Shown here: piece by piece, positions 16,806 to 25,017 of the stretch
Layout of the letters: each line of letters opens with the position of its first letter
Position numbering within the stretch: position 1 is the stretch's first letter
Assembly: GCF_017874715.1 (NCBI RefSeq)
Contig: NZ_JAGGLR010000012.1
Location: forward strand, 62,001 to 126,000
Direction of reading: 5' to 3'
From: Streptomyces iranensis
GTDB lineage: Bacteria; Actinomycetota; Actinomycetes; Streptomycetales; Streptomycetaceae
Length of the DNA: 64,000 nucleotides
Made by a program: the position numbers and the translations under genes
The notes under the pieces: generated by a model
The model's database searches: none
What the model was told of the DNA's origin: nothing
Seen by the model: only the letters and a program-made list of their open reading frames with translations

Positions 16806-17419
16806 GCGGCGACCACGGCCCCGGCCTCGGCCTCGACCCCGGCCACGACCACGATCTGGACCTCGCCGTGCGGCTGCTCGCGGGGACGCCCACGCACGAG
16901 GGCCGCGATCCGCTGGTCCTGCGCCGATGGGCCGAGGCGGCCGAGGAGTTCGGACGCCGCATGAGTCCCGATCCGGTACCGGTCCGGGTGGTCGAGCGGG
17001 ACGGCGGACTCACCGCCGGTCTGCTGGCCCGGTACCGGTCGCGGCCGCCGGTGGTCGAGGTGTACGTCGACACGGTCGACCGCGCCGAACGGCTCGTCGC
17101 CGAGCTCGGCTGGCGGAGCTGGTTTCCCGCGGGGTCGGTGCTGGCCGCGGCCCTCGCCCACGAGCGGGCGCACGCCTGGCTCCATCACGCGCGTGTCCGG
17201 GCCGAGTTCAAGCGGGCGCTCGGCCACACCGCGCTGCGGCTCGGGCCGCGTCGTCTGTACGCGCATGTCGCGGGCGCCGACGAACTCGCCGCGCACGCCT
17301 ACGCCCGCGCTGCCTGCGGCCTCGGCCGCAGCCCCCTGCTGCTCACCGAGGCGCTGGCCGCCGCAATGTCCAAAAAACCAGAGGTGCCCGAAAGCGAGAC
17401 GGATCGATGGGTGTCGTGA
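16802..17419 (+). CDS. Unrecognised HExxH protein, possible zinc metalloprotease-like
   Basis: 205 residues; I do not recognise the family. HERAH at 120-124 (in LAHERAHAWLHH) matches the zincin HExxH motif. Thirty-seven residues later DELAAHAYARAA supplies a glutamate (Glu161) placed like the third ligand of gluzincins. The N-terminal 20 residues are rich in His, Asp and Gly. There is no signal peptide or membrane segment, so it should be cytoplasmic. It starts on the ATGA overlap with the HyuA-like stop and overlaps the permease start by 13 bases, so its expression is tied to both. It could process or chaperone a pathway protein, or be a metal-dependent hydrolase. Confidence 0.7.
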   Translation: MSGDHGPGLGLDPGHDHDLDLAVRLLAGTPTHEGRDPLVLRRWAEAAEEFGRRMSPDPVPVRVVERDGGLTAGLLARYRSRPPVVEVYVDTVDRAERLVAELGWRSWFPAGSVLAAALAHERAHAWLHHARVRAEFKRALGHTALRLGPRRLYAHVAGADELAAHAYARAACGLGRSPLLLTEALAAAMSKKPEVPESETDRWVS

Positions 17420-18693
17420 TTCTGCTCCTCATGGCGGCGGGCGTCGCCGCCATGCTCACCCGCAGGCTGCCCACCGCGTTCGCGCTGGTGCTGCTCGCTG
17501 TGGCCATCGCGTTCGCCGCGGGCGCGCCGCTGACCGGGAAGAACAGCGTGCTGGACACGGTGCTCCAGGAGGGCGCGCCCGCGCTGGCGGCCACGATGGT
17601 CGCGATCCTGCTCGGGTCGTGGCTCGGCAAGCTCCTGGAGGAGACCGGTATCGCGGCCACCCTGGTCCGCAAGATCGTGGAGTTCGGCGGCGACCGGCCG
17701 GTGTTCGTGGCGCTCGGCGTCCTCGCGGTGTCGGCCCTCGTGGGCACGGTGACGGGGTCCGCGCCCGCGGCGATGCTCGCCGGGCTCATCGGGATCCCGG
17801 CCATGATCGCGGTGGGCATCCCGAAGGTGACGGCCGCCGGCACGATCCTGATGGGCATCGCGGTGGGTGTCCCGTTCGAGCTGCCGGTGTGGCAGTTCTT
17901 CTCCACGGCGCTGGAACTGCCCGTGGACACCGTGCGCGGCTTCATGGTGAAGCTGTTCCCGTTCGCGCTGGTGGCGGCCGTCGCGTACGTCCTGGTGGAG
18001 TCGCGGCGGCGCGGCGTGGAGCACACCTGGTCGCTCAAGTCGCTGGAGGGCAGGCCGACGTCACGCGGCCGACGGCAGCTGCTCGGCGACGCCCCGTGGT
18101 ACGCGCTGCTGACGCCCGTGGTTCCGCTGGTCCTGGCCCTCGGCTTCGAACTGGCCATCATTCCCTCGCTGCTGGCGGGAGTGGTGTACGCGCTGGTGAC
18201 GACGACACGGCCACGCGAGATGAACCGACGGCTGCTGCGCACCCTGTACGGCGGTTTCGAGGTGGCGGCGCCCCCGATCACACTGTTCGTGGCGATCGGC
18301 ATCCTGCTCGCCGCGGTGAAACTGCCCGGCGCGGTCGACGCCCTCGAACCGCTCGTCAAGGCCGTCAGCCCGCAGAACGCGGTGCTGTTCGTCCTGGTCT
18401 TCACGGTGCTGGTGCCGCTGTGCCTGTACCGCGGCCCGCTCAATGTCTTCGGCCTCGGCGCCGGCATCGCGGGCGTCCTCATCGCCACCGGTATCTACCC
18501 GGCCACCGCCGTCCTCGGCATGGCCACCTCGTACAACCAGGTCTTCGGCGTCGCCGACCCGACCAGCACCCAGACCGTGTGGGCCGCCCAGTACGCGGGG
18601 GTCTCACCGCAGCAGGTGATGGTCCGGACGCTGCCGTATGTGTGGGCCGTGGCGCTCGGGGGCCTGTGTGTCACCGCCGCGACCCAACTGTGA
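17407..18693 (+). CDS. Gnt/CitMHS/DctM-like secondary permease
   Basis: 428 residues and mostly hydrophobic, with about 10-12 membrane segments and a polar cytoplasmic loop near 200-225 (RRGVEHTWSLKSLEGRP). Repeated amphipathic hairpins (ETGIAATLVRKIVEFGGDRP and GTVTGSAPAAMLAGLIGIP) resemble ion-transporter superfamily carriers for gluconate, citrate or dicarboxylates. No binding protein or small TRAP subunit is adjacent, so proton or sodium symport is likely. ATG 17407 overlaps the preceding HExxH gene. It is presumably the uptake system for the operon's substrate; the exact transporter family is uncertain. Confidence 0.8.
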   Translation: MGVVILLLMAAGVAAMLTRRLPTAFALVLLAVAIAFAAGAPLTGKNSVLDTVLQEGAPALAATMVAILLGSWLGKLLEETGIAATLVRKIVEFGGDRPVFVALGVLAVSALVGTVTGSAPAAMLAGLIGIPAMIAVGIPKVTAAGTILMGIAVGVPFELPVWQFFSTALELPVDTVRGFMVKLFPFALVAAVAYVLVESRRRGVEHTWSLKSLEGRPTSRGRRQLLGDAPWYALLTPVVPLVLALGFELAIIPSLLAGVVYALVTTTRPREMNRRLLRTLYGGFEVAAPPITLFVAIGILLAAVKLPGAVDALEPLVKAVSPQNAVLFVLVFTVLVPLCLYRGPLNVFGLGAGIAGVLIATGIYPATAVLGMATSYNQVFGVADPTSTQTVWAAQYAGVSPQQVMVRTLPYVWAVALGGLCVTAATQL

Positions 18694-18744
18694 CGTCCTT
18701 CCAACAGCACCCTCTTCAACAGCAACCGACCTCAGGAGCCGATC

Positions 18745-19749
18745 ATGCAAGAGCCGCAGTCCGGCCCGGATCGTCGCATGTTCCTGCGCGCGACCGCCGT
18801 CACCGGCGCCGCGCTCACCCTCGGTGGCCTGTCGGCGCAGACCGCGTCGGCCGCGCCCGGAGGCTTCCCCGACTACACCTACGTTCGGACGCTGCTGACG
18901 CCGTCACAGCTGAAGTACAACCCGACGGGTGAGATCATCTTCCCGACCGTGCGCGGCGTCTACGACAAGTTGGCGTCGCCGCTCGGCCGTTACTACCTCT
19001 ACTACGCGCCGCACGACGCGCCCGGCGGGATCTGCCTCGCCTACGGGAACTCGCTGGAGGGCCCGTTCACGGAGTACCCGGCGAACCCGATCGTGTCCAA
19101 CAAGTGGTCCCCGCACTACTCGGTCAGCCATGTCTCCTCACCGCATGTGCTGTGGAAGGAGGACGTCAAGGAGTTCTGGCTGTACTTCCACGGCGAGAAC
19201 ACCACGACACGGCTCGCCCGCTCCGAGGACGGCGTCCACTTCACCTACGACAAGGTCGTCCTGTCCACCTCGATGATGCCGTCGGGCACCACCGAGACGT
19301 CGTACGCCAGGGTCTTCCGGCACGAGCTGCCGTCGCGCCGAGCACACTATGTGATGCTGTTCATGCTCAACAACACCACCAACCACCGTGACATCTGCTG
19401 GGGCTGGTCCGCCGACGGCCGGAACTGGACCTTCGACCAGACCCCGCTGGTGCGCCACTCGGACGTCGGCGCGGTGAACGTCGGCGGCCCCCATCTGCTC
19501 ACGCGCAACGGTTCCGCGTACGTGGTCTACAACAAGGACAAGGAGAGCGGCGGCGACCTCATGATCACCGAGGTGGGCGCGGACTTCTCGCTCCGTCGCC
19601 ATCTGGGCGTCTTCTACAACTCCCGCTCCGGGCCACCGGAGAACGGCAGGTCGGCGGCGCCGTCGTTCGGCACCGACCACGGGGTGCCGTACATGATCTT
19701 CGAGGCGGGGGAACGGCTCCAGGGCTCGATCGCGGTGGCACGAGGGTAG
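18745..19749 (+). CDS. Tat-exported five-bladed beta-propeller protein (GH43/GH130-like)
   Basis: 334 residues. The N-terminus DRRMFLRATAVTGAALTLGG is a clear twin-arginine signal, with cleavage probably after ASA near residue 35. The mature protein shows repeated propeller blades with YYLYYAPHDAPGGICLAYGNS, EFWLYFHGENTTTRLARSEDG, CWGWSADGRNW and PHLLTRNGSAYVVYNK, as in GH43, GH32 or GH130 folds. It likely binds or hydrolyses a glycan outside the cell, supplying the operon's substrate. CAGGAG precedes ATG 18745. It is the last gene of the LacI operon and is followed by a strong hairpin. Confidence 0.83.
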   Translation: MQEPQSGPDRRMFLRATAVTGAALTLGGLSAQTASAAPGGFPDYTYVRTLLTPSQLKYNPTGEIIFPTVRGVYDKLASPLGRYYLYYAPHDAPGGICLAYGNSLEGPFTEYPANPIVSNKWSPHYSVSHVSSPHVLWKEDVKEFWLYFHGENTTTRLARSEDGVHFTYDKVVLSTSMMPSGTTETSYARVFRHELPSRRAHYVMLFMLNNTTNHRDICWGWSADGRNWTFDQTPLVRHSDVGAVNVGGPHLLTRNGSAYVVYNKDKESGGDLMITEVGADFSLRRHLGVFYNSRSGPPENGRSAAPSFGTDHGVPYMIFEAGERLQGSIAVARG

Positions 19750-19761
19750 CCGGGGCCCACG

Positions 19762-21291
19762 TCACGTCTGTGCGCTGTCCCGCCGGGTTCGCCGGACAGC
19801 GCACAGCCTCGACGGCGATCGATCCGGACGCCGGCCATCCGGTGTCCGCGTCCTCGGTAGCGCGGCCGACAGGGCGAGGGCCACGGCGGCGACCGCGGCC
19901 GACGCGAGGAAGGCCACGGTGTAGCCGGTCTCCGTGGGGGGCGCGGCGGCGGAGCCGGTGATGATCACGGCCGCGAGTTGTGCGCCCACCGCGCCACCGA
20001 GCGTGCGCAGCAGCGTATTGACGCCCGTCGCCGCGCCTGTCCGGTCCGGACGCACCGCGTTCACGACCAGGCCGCCCAACGAGGCGAACGCGAACCCGTA
20101 TGCCACTCCGAGCGCCGTCCCGGCCAGGGCGAATTGCCACAGCGCGCCATGCGCCACGCCGAGCGCCGCGAGCGTCGTCGCGGCCAGGGCCGCGCCCGCC
20201 CGGAACGCGGTCCCGCTGCCGGCGCGGGCCGCGAGCCGCGTGGACAGCGGCGCTGCTGCCACCATCGCCACGGCCATCGGCGCGAGCAGCAACCCCGTTC
20301 CGGTGGCCGACGTCCCGAACCCGTAACCCGCGTGTGCCGGGGTCTGCGCGTACTGCGGGATGAGCGTGACCGCGGCGAACATCGCCACGCTGATCACGAA
20401 CGTGGCCAGATGCGTGAGCGCGGGGCCACGGCCGCGCAACAGGCGCGGGTCCACGACCGGCTCGGACGACCGGGACTCGACGGCGGCGAAGCCGGCGCCG
20501 AGCACGAGGGCGCTGATGAGCGTGGCGAGAGTGGCGGCCGAACCCCATCCCCACGTCCGGCCCTGGGTCACGCCCAGCAGCAGTGCCACCAGCGCCGCCG
20601 CCAGGAGCAGGGTGCCGGGCAGGTCCAGCACTGTGCCGTGCCGTCCGGTGCGCGCCGGGGTGTCGCCGCGCGGCAGCCGGATGAGCACCCCGGCGAGGGC
20701 CAGGAACGTGATCAGCACGGACAGCAGGGACAGCGCCGCCGTACCCAGCGCACCGGCGAGCGGCCCGGCGACCGCCATCGCGAGTGCCCCGCCGACGCCG
20801 AACATCGCGCTGAGCGCGGCGATCACACCATGCAGCCGTCCGGGCGGCGTCCAGTGTCGGGCGAGTCCGAACGTCAGGGGGAACACGCCGCCGGACACAC
20901 CCTGCAGTGCCCGCCCCGCGAGCACGCCGCCGAACCAGCCCGCGTGGTCGGCCGCCGCGGCCAGCGCGCCGCCCGCCGCCAGGCATCCCAGGCAGGCCAG
21001 CAGTACGGGGCGGTGGCCGAGCAGATCGCCCAGCCGCCCGGCGATCGGCGTCACCACCGCCGAGGCCAGCATGAACGCGGTGACCAGCCAGGCGGCGGAT
21101 GACGCGGAGACGCCCAGCTGACGCCGGAACAGCGGGAGCGCGGGGATGACGGCGCCCTGGGTGAAGGCGACGACGAAGGCGGCCAGCAGCAGAACGGCGG
21201 TGACGGGGCGCGTGAGGCCCTTGCCACCGGGTTCGTCGGATACGGCTTCCACAGGGCACCTTCCGGCCTCCCAAGAGGAACGAGAGGACAT
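19762..21291 (-). CDS. MFS drug-efflux-type transporter (DHA2-like)
   Basis: 509 residues, about 14 membrane segments expected. FTQGAVIPALPLFRRQLGVS starts helix 1, and GRLGDLLGHRPVLLACLG is motif A. GRALQGVSGGVFPLTFGLARH fits motif B, and the VNAVRPDRTGAATGVNTLLRTLGG stretch is characteristic of multidrug exporters. It follows a LysR gene on the same strand by 48 bases. The upstream bases contain a TAAC-ATC-GTTA repeat that could be regulatory. It likely exports a toxic compound; the specific substrate is unknown. The C-terminal tail overlaps the bidirectional terminator. Confidence 0.88.
   Translation of the reverse strand: MSSRSSWEAGRCPVEAVSDEPGGKGLTRPVTAVLLLAAFVVAFTQGAVIPALPLFRRQLGVSASSAAWLVTAFMLASAVVTPIAGRLGDLLGHRPVLLACLGCLAAGGALAAAADHAGWFGGVLAGRALQGVSGGVFPLTFGLARHWTPPGRLHGVIAALSAMFGVGGALAMAVAGPLAGALGTAALSLLSVLITFLALAGVLIRLPRGDTPARTGRHGTVLDLPGTLLLAAALVALLLGVTQGRTWGWGSAATLATLISALVLGAGFAAVESRSSEPVVDPRLLRGRGPALTHLATFVISVAMFAAVTLIPQYAQTPAHAGYGFGTSATGTGLLLAPMAVAMVAAAPLSTRLAARAGSGTAFRAGAALAATTLAALGVAHGALWQFALAGTALGVAYGFAFASLGGLVVNAVRPDRTGAATGVNTLLRTLGGAVGAQLAAVIITGSAAAPPTETGYTVAFLASAAVAAVALALSAALPRTRTPDGRRPDRSPSRLCAVRRTRRDSAQT
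19768..19806. terminator. Bidirectional hairpin terminator between convergent genes
   Basis: The 13-base arms CTGTGCGCTGTCC (19768-19780) and GGACAGCGCACAG (19794-19806) pair perfectly around a 13-base loop. It lies 18 bases after the beta-propeller stop and inside the last codons of the convergent MFS gene. Confidence 0.75.
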
Positions 21292-21339
21292 CGACGACTT
21301 GGGTCAGGTGACCCTAACATCGTTAGTGACCACTGGTAA

Positions 21340-22164
21340 CTAATTGCCCGTCAATGCCTGGGCCGCGTCCATTCCGGTGTCCAGATGGCGCCGTTGGGGC
21401 GGCCGGGACACTTCGTCGTAGTAGGCGGCCCACTCGGTGCCGGGCAGGTTGCCGGGCATCCAGATCCGTCGTCCGGCGAGTTGGGCGGGGGTGAGCGCGG
21501 GGGCGTTCGCGAACTCGTGTCGTGGTCCGGTGAACAGGTGCAGTGGTTCATCGAAGACGGACGTGGCCTCCACGCCGCGGGGCAACGATCGGCCCGGCAT
21601 GGTCACGGCACGGAACGTCGCGTCGATGGTCCCGTCCCGGACGGCGGCGATGGCCGTGTCGGAGTCGTAAAGCGTCACGACGTCCAGCTCGATCTCGGGG
21701 TGGGCGAGATGGAAGCCGCGCAGCAGTCCTGTCAGGGAGAGCTGGCGGCCGATCACGTCGACGCGCAGCGCCCGACGGCCTGCCCGCACCGACGCGACGG
21801 CGCGCTCGGCGGAGTGCAGGAAGGTGCGGGCGTGGGGCAGGAACGCCTGTCCGTCGATGGTGAGCCGCGCTCCACGGGCGTCACGGATGAAGAGCCGGAC
21901 ACCGAGCTCCTTCTCCAGCGCGGCGACGCGCTTGGACACGGCCTGCGGCGTGATCGACAGACCCGCGGCGGCCTCCTGGAACTGTCCCGCGTCCGCGACG
22001 GCGACGAAGGTGCGCACGGCTGGTTGATCGACTGTCGTATCCGACGGGTGCCATCCGACGGATACGGTCCGAACGCCACCACGTGAGGAATCCTCATGCC
22101 TGATCAAGGCCGTCTCTACGTCCGCACCGCCGAGTTCGCGCGAGTGGCCGAGCGGATCGAGCAC
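21340..22164 (-). CDS. LysR-family transcriptional regulator (start uncertain)
   Basis: Contains a complete LysR winged helix (VRTFVAVADAGQFQEAAAGLSITPQAVSKRVAALEKELGVRLF) and an effector domain that is somewhat short. No canonical start codon lies just before the DNA-binding domain. The candidates, ATG 22164 and TTG 22107, both run into the divergent acetyltransferase gene. This leaves a 25-45 residue head (containing VGWHPSDTTVDQ) that LysR proteins normally lack. A non-standard start or a small upstream frameshift is possible. It probably controls the MFS gene 48 bases downstream. Confidence 0.8.
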   Translation of the reverse strand: MLDPLGHSRELGGADVETALIRHEDSSRGGVRTVSVGWHPSDTTVDQPAVRTFVAVADAGQFQEAAAGLSITPQAVSKRVAALEKELGVRLFIRDARGARLTIDGQAFLPHARTFLHSAERAVASVRAGRRALRVDVIGRQLSLTGLLRGFHLAHPEIELDVVTLYDSDTAIAAVRDGTIDATFRAVTMPGRSLPRGVEATSVFDEPLHLFTGPRHEFANAPALTPAQLAGRRIWMPGNLPGTEWAAYYDEVSRPPQRRHLDTGMDAAQALTGN

Positions 22165-22644
22165 GTGACCACGCTCACGTCACGGCTCAACGTCCTGCCC
22201 TTCGACGACAAGGCCGCCCGCGCGGCCCTGCTGTCCGAGATCGTCGGCAAGCCCGTCCCCGACTCCGTCACCGTCTATCCGCCCTTCTACACCGACCACG
22301 GGCTCGGCATCGACTTCGGCGAACACGTCTTCGTCAACCAGGGCTGCACCTTCTTGGACCAGGGCGGCATCCACCTGAGCGACGGCGTCCTGATCGGTCC
22401 GAAGACCAATCTCATCTCTTCCGACCACCCTCTCCCGGCCTCCGAGCGGAGCGAGTTCATCACCCGGGCACCGATCACGATCGAAGCCGGCGCATGGCTC
22501 GGCGCGGCGGTGACGGCACTTCCCGGTGTCACGGTCGGACGCGGTGCCGTGGTCGGCGCCGGAGCCGTCGTCACGAAGGACGTTCCCCCCAACACCCTGG
22601 TGACCGGATCGGCCGCGTTCGCACGCAAACAATGGAACGACTGA
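22096..22644 (+). CDS. Hexapeptide-repeat sugar O-acetyltransferase
   Basis: 182 residues of the maltose/galactoside acetyltransferase (LbH_MAT) type. The N-terminal helix region is RLNVLPFDDKAARAALLSEI. The left-handed beta-helix includes FGEHVFVNQGCTFLDQGGI, DGVLIGPKTNLISSDHPLP (with the catalytic His) and GAWLGAAVTALPGVTVGRGAVVGAGAVVTKDV. GAGGA sits six bases before ATG 22096. It is divergent from and overlaps the possible LysR start region, suggesting a regulator-target pair. It probably uses acetyl-CoA to modify a sugar or related hydroxyl compound, which could serve detoxification. Confidence 0.9.
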   Translation: MPDQGRLYVRTAEFARVAERIEHVTTLTSRLNVLPFDDKAARAALLSEIVGKPVPDSVTVYPPFYTDHGLGIDFGEHVFVNQGCTFLDQGGIHLSDGVLIGPKTNLISSDHPLPASERSEFITRAPITIEAGAWLGAAVTALPGVTVGRGAVVGAGAVVTKDVPPNTLVTGSAAFARKQWND

Positions 22645-22692
22645 GCCCGGCGCGCGGGCGCGGCGGACGGCCGCGTCGAGCGCAGTGTTCCC

Positions 22693-23724
22693 CTATCCGC
22701 GCCCGGCCGTGGTGCCGCGCACGACGAGGCGCGGGGTGAGGACGACCTCGCGGGGCTCGGTGCGGTCCTGGTCGAGGCGTTCCACGGCGGCGGTCACCGC
22801 GTGCTGGGCCTGTTCCCGGGCGCTCTGGCTGACGGTGGTCAGGTTGAAGCAGCTCAGCCGGGAGAGGGTGTCGTCGTCGTAGCCGGCCACGGACACCTCG
22901 CCCGGGACGGCGACTCCGGCGCGCGCGAGGGCGGCCAGGACGCCGATGGCGCACTGGTCGTTGTACGCGACCACCGCGGTGGGCAGTCGGCCGCCGTCGA
23001 GGAGGTGGCGGGCGGCGCGTTCGCCGGCCGCTTCGGTGTTGTCTCCGGCCAGCACACGGATGTGGTCGCCAAGGCCGTGGCGGCGCATGGCGGTGCGGTA
23101 ACCACGGCGCCGGTCGGTGGCGATGACGCCCTTCCCGCCGTCCACGTAGACGATCTCGCGATGACCGAGCCCGACCAGGTGATCGACGGTCTGACTCACG
23201 CCGTCGTCGTCAGCGGTGCGTACGACGTCCAGGGCGGTGTCCGCGATCCGGCGGCCGACGGTGATGACGGGGGCCTTGTTGTCGAGCACGGCGAGCGCGT
23301 CCGCGGGTGCGGTGGGGCCGAGCAGGATCAGCGCCTCGCTGCGGAAGGCCAGCAGGGTGTCCACCGCGGTGCGTTCGTCGCGGGTGCGGGTGAGGGTGCT
23401 CAGGACCAGGTCGTAGCCGACCTCCTCGGCCGCGGTGTGCAGGTGCTCGACAAGTTCGGCGTGGAATGGGCTGTGGATGTCGACCATGACGCCGAGCAGG
23501 CGGCTGCGTCTGCTGGCCAGTGTGCTGGCGGTGCGGTCCACCTGGTAGCCGAGGTCGGCGGCCGCCTTCAGGACGCGCTGCCGGGTCCGTTCGCTCGGGC
23601 CGGGCACACCCCGCAGCACCAGGGAGACCGATGCCGTGGACAGGCCCACCCGCGCGGCCACGTCCTCGAGCCTGGGGCGCTTGGGCGTGCCGTTCTGGTG
23701 ACGCCCGGAACCACCGTCCTCCAC
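22693..23724 (-). CDS. LacI-family transcriptional regulator of the sugar locus
   Basis: 343 residues. The helix-turn-helix is at 18-40 (RLEDVAARVGLSTASVSLVLRG), followed by the hinge SERTRQRVLKAAADLGYQVD and a type I periplasmic-binding-like domain ending in PRLVVRGTTAGRG. I choose GTG 23724, five bases after GGGGAGG; earlier in-frame codons extend into non-conserved sequence. It is divergent from a sugar-binding lipoprotein gene, and a perfect 14-base palindrome lies between them. It most likely represses the locus through 28297 and is relieved by a sugar ligand. Confidence 0.92.
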   Translation of the reverse strand: MEDGGSGRHQNGTPKRPRLEDVAARVGLSTASVSLVLRGVPGPSERTRQRVLKAAADLGYQVDRTASTLASRRSRLLGVMVDIHSPFHAELVEHLHTAAEEVGYDLVLSTLTRTRDERTAVDTLLAFRSEALILLGPTAPADALAVLDNKAPVITVGRRIADTALDVVRTADDDGVSQTVDHLVGLGHREIVYVDGGKGVIATDRRRGYRTAMRRHGLGDHIRVLAGDNTEAAGERAARHLLDGGRLPTAVVAYNDQCAIGVLAALARAGVAVPGEVSVAGYDDDTLSRLSCFNLTTVSQSAREQAQHAVTAAVERLDQDRTEPREVVLTPRLVVRGTTAGRG

Positions 23725-23800
23725 CTGTGCCTCCCCGGCGCGAATCTCCTCGGGCGACACCCTTGACACCCTCGTGCGACACGGCCGATAGTACCAGGAC

Positions 23801-23814
23801 TTAAAGCGCTTTAA
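23801..23814. promoter_or_regulatory. Perfect LacI-type operator palindrome
   Basis: TTAAAGCGCTTTAA, a perfect 14-base palindrome with a central CG. It lies 77 bases from the LacI start and 120 bases before the binding-protein start. It is flanked by a looser CAGGAC/GTCCTG inverted repeat. Confidence 0.75.
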
Positions 23815-23933
23815 ATTGTCCTGTCGTTCCAACAAAGGCTGCGCCGACCGGAGCCGTCGTGGCGTCCCCGCCCCACCGGCAGCCGGTGATCCCCCTCCCG
23901 CCCCTCCCCGATGCACAGCGAGGTGCACGCAGC

Positions 23934-24968
23934 ATGAGCCGCATATCTCTGCCCCGTCCCCCGAGATCCGCCAGATCCCCGCGCGTCGTGGCCGTCGCCG
24001 CCGCTGCCGCTGTCGCCCTGACCCTCTCGGGGTGCTCCAGCAGCGCGGGCGGGAAGAAGGCCCAGGAGGAGGCGGCCGACGTCCCCGCGGGCAAGGCCGG
24101 CACCCCCCGGATGACGATCGCGCTGGTCACCCACGCGCCCGCCGGCGACACCTTCTGGGACACCGTCCACAAGGGCGCCCAGGCTGCCGCCGCCAAGGAC
24201 AACGTCAAGCTCATCTACTCCGGCGACGAGAACGCGGGCGACCAGGCCAACCTGGTGCAGAACGCGATCAACCAGAAGGTCGACGGCATCGCCGTCACCC
24301 TCGCCAAGCCCGACGCCCTGAAGGCGGTGGTCGCCAAGGCCGGGAAGGCGGGCATCCCGGTCGTCGGCCTCAACGCCGGTCTGGGCGTCTGGAAGGAGCA
24401 GGGCCTGCTGTCGTTCTTCGGACAGGACGAGTCCGTCTCCGGCCAGGCGCTCGGCACCAAGCTCAATGGCACCGGCGCCGAACACGCCCTCTGTGTCATC
24501 CAGGCCCAGGGGGACGTCAACCTCGAAGAGCGCTGCGCCGGTGTGAAGAAGACCTTCCGCGGCAAGACGGAGATCCTCTACGTCAACGGCACCGACATGC
24601 CCTCCGTGAAGTCCACGATCAACGCCAAGCTCGAGCAGGACGGCTCCATCGACGAGGTGATCACGCTCGGCGCCCCCATCGCGCTCACCGCCGTACAGGC
24701 CGTGTCCGAGGGCGGCGGCAGGGCGAAGGTCGCCACCTTCGACCTCAACAAGGAACTCGTCTCCGCCATCGAGAAGGGCGACATCCAGTTCGCCGTCGAC
24801 CAGCAGCCGTATCTGCAGGGCTATCTGGCGATCGACTCGCTGTGGCTCCACAAGACCAACGGCAACTTCAGCGGCGGCGGTGAGCAGCCGGTGCTGACCG
24901 GACCGGCCTTCGTCGACAAGTCCAACGTCGGCACGATCGCGAAGTTCGCCGCGAAGGGCACCCGGTGA
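23934..24968 (+). CDS. Sugar ABC transporter substrate-binding lipoprotein (no partner genes nearby)
   Basis: 344 residues. The lipoprotein signal peptide ends in the lipobox LSGC with Cys34, after a long alanine-rich core. The mature domain, TIALVTHAPAGDTFWDTVHKGAQ to VATFDLNKELVSAIEKGDIQFAVDQQPYLQG, is of the inositol/ribose-binding type. ATG 23934 is preceded by GAGGTG; an earlier codon at 23859 is unlikely. Usually an ATPase and permease follow; here neither exists and the next gene is an isomerase. The protein may borrow a distant transporter or be a remnant of a larger import operon. Confidence 0.88.
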   Translation: MSRISLPRPPRSARSPRVVAVAAAAAVALTLSGCSSSAGGKKAQEEAADVPAGKAGTPRMTIALVTHAPAGDTFWDTVHKGAQAAAAKDNVKLIYSGDENAGDQANLVQNAINQKVDGIAVTLAKPDALKAVVAKAGKAGIPVVGLNAGLGVWKEQGLLSFFGQDESVSGQALGTKLNGTGAEHALCVIQAQGDVNLEERCAGVKKTFRGKTEILYVNGTDMPSVKSTINAKLEQDGSIDEVITLGAPIALTAVQAVSEGGGRAKVATFDLNKELVSAIEKGDIQFAVDQQPYLQGYLAIDSLWLHKTNGNFSGGGEQPVLTGPAFVDKSNVGTIAKFAAKGTR

Positions 24969-25017
24969 CGCGCCTGACCCGCTCCACCCGTGTTCCCCCG
25001 ACCCGAAGGGATTCCCC

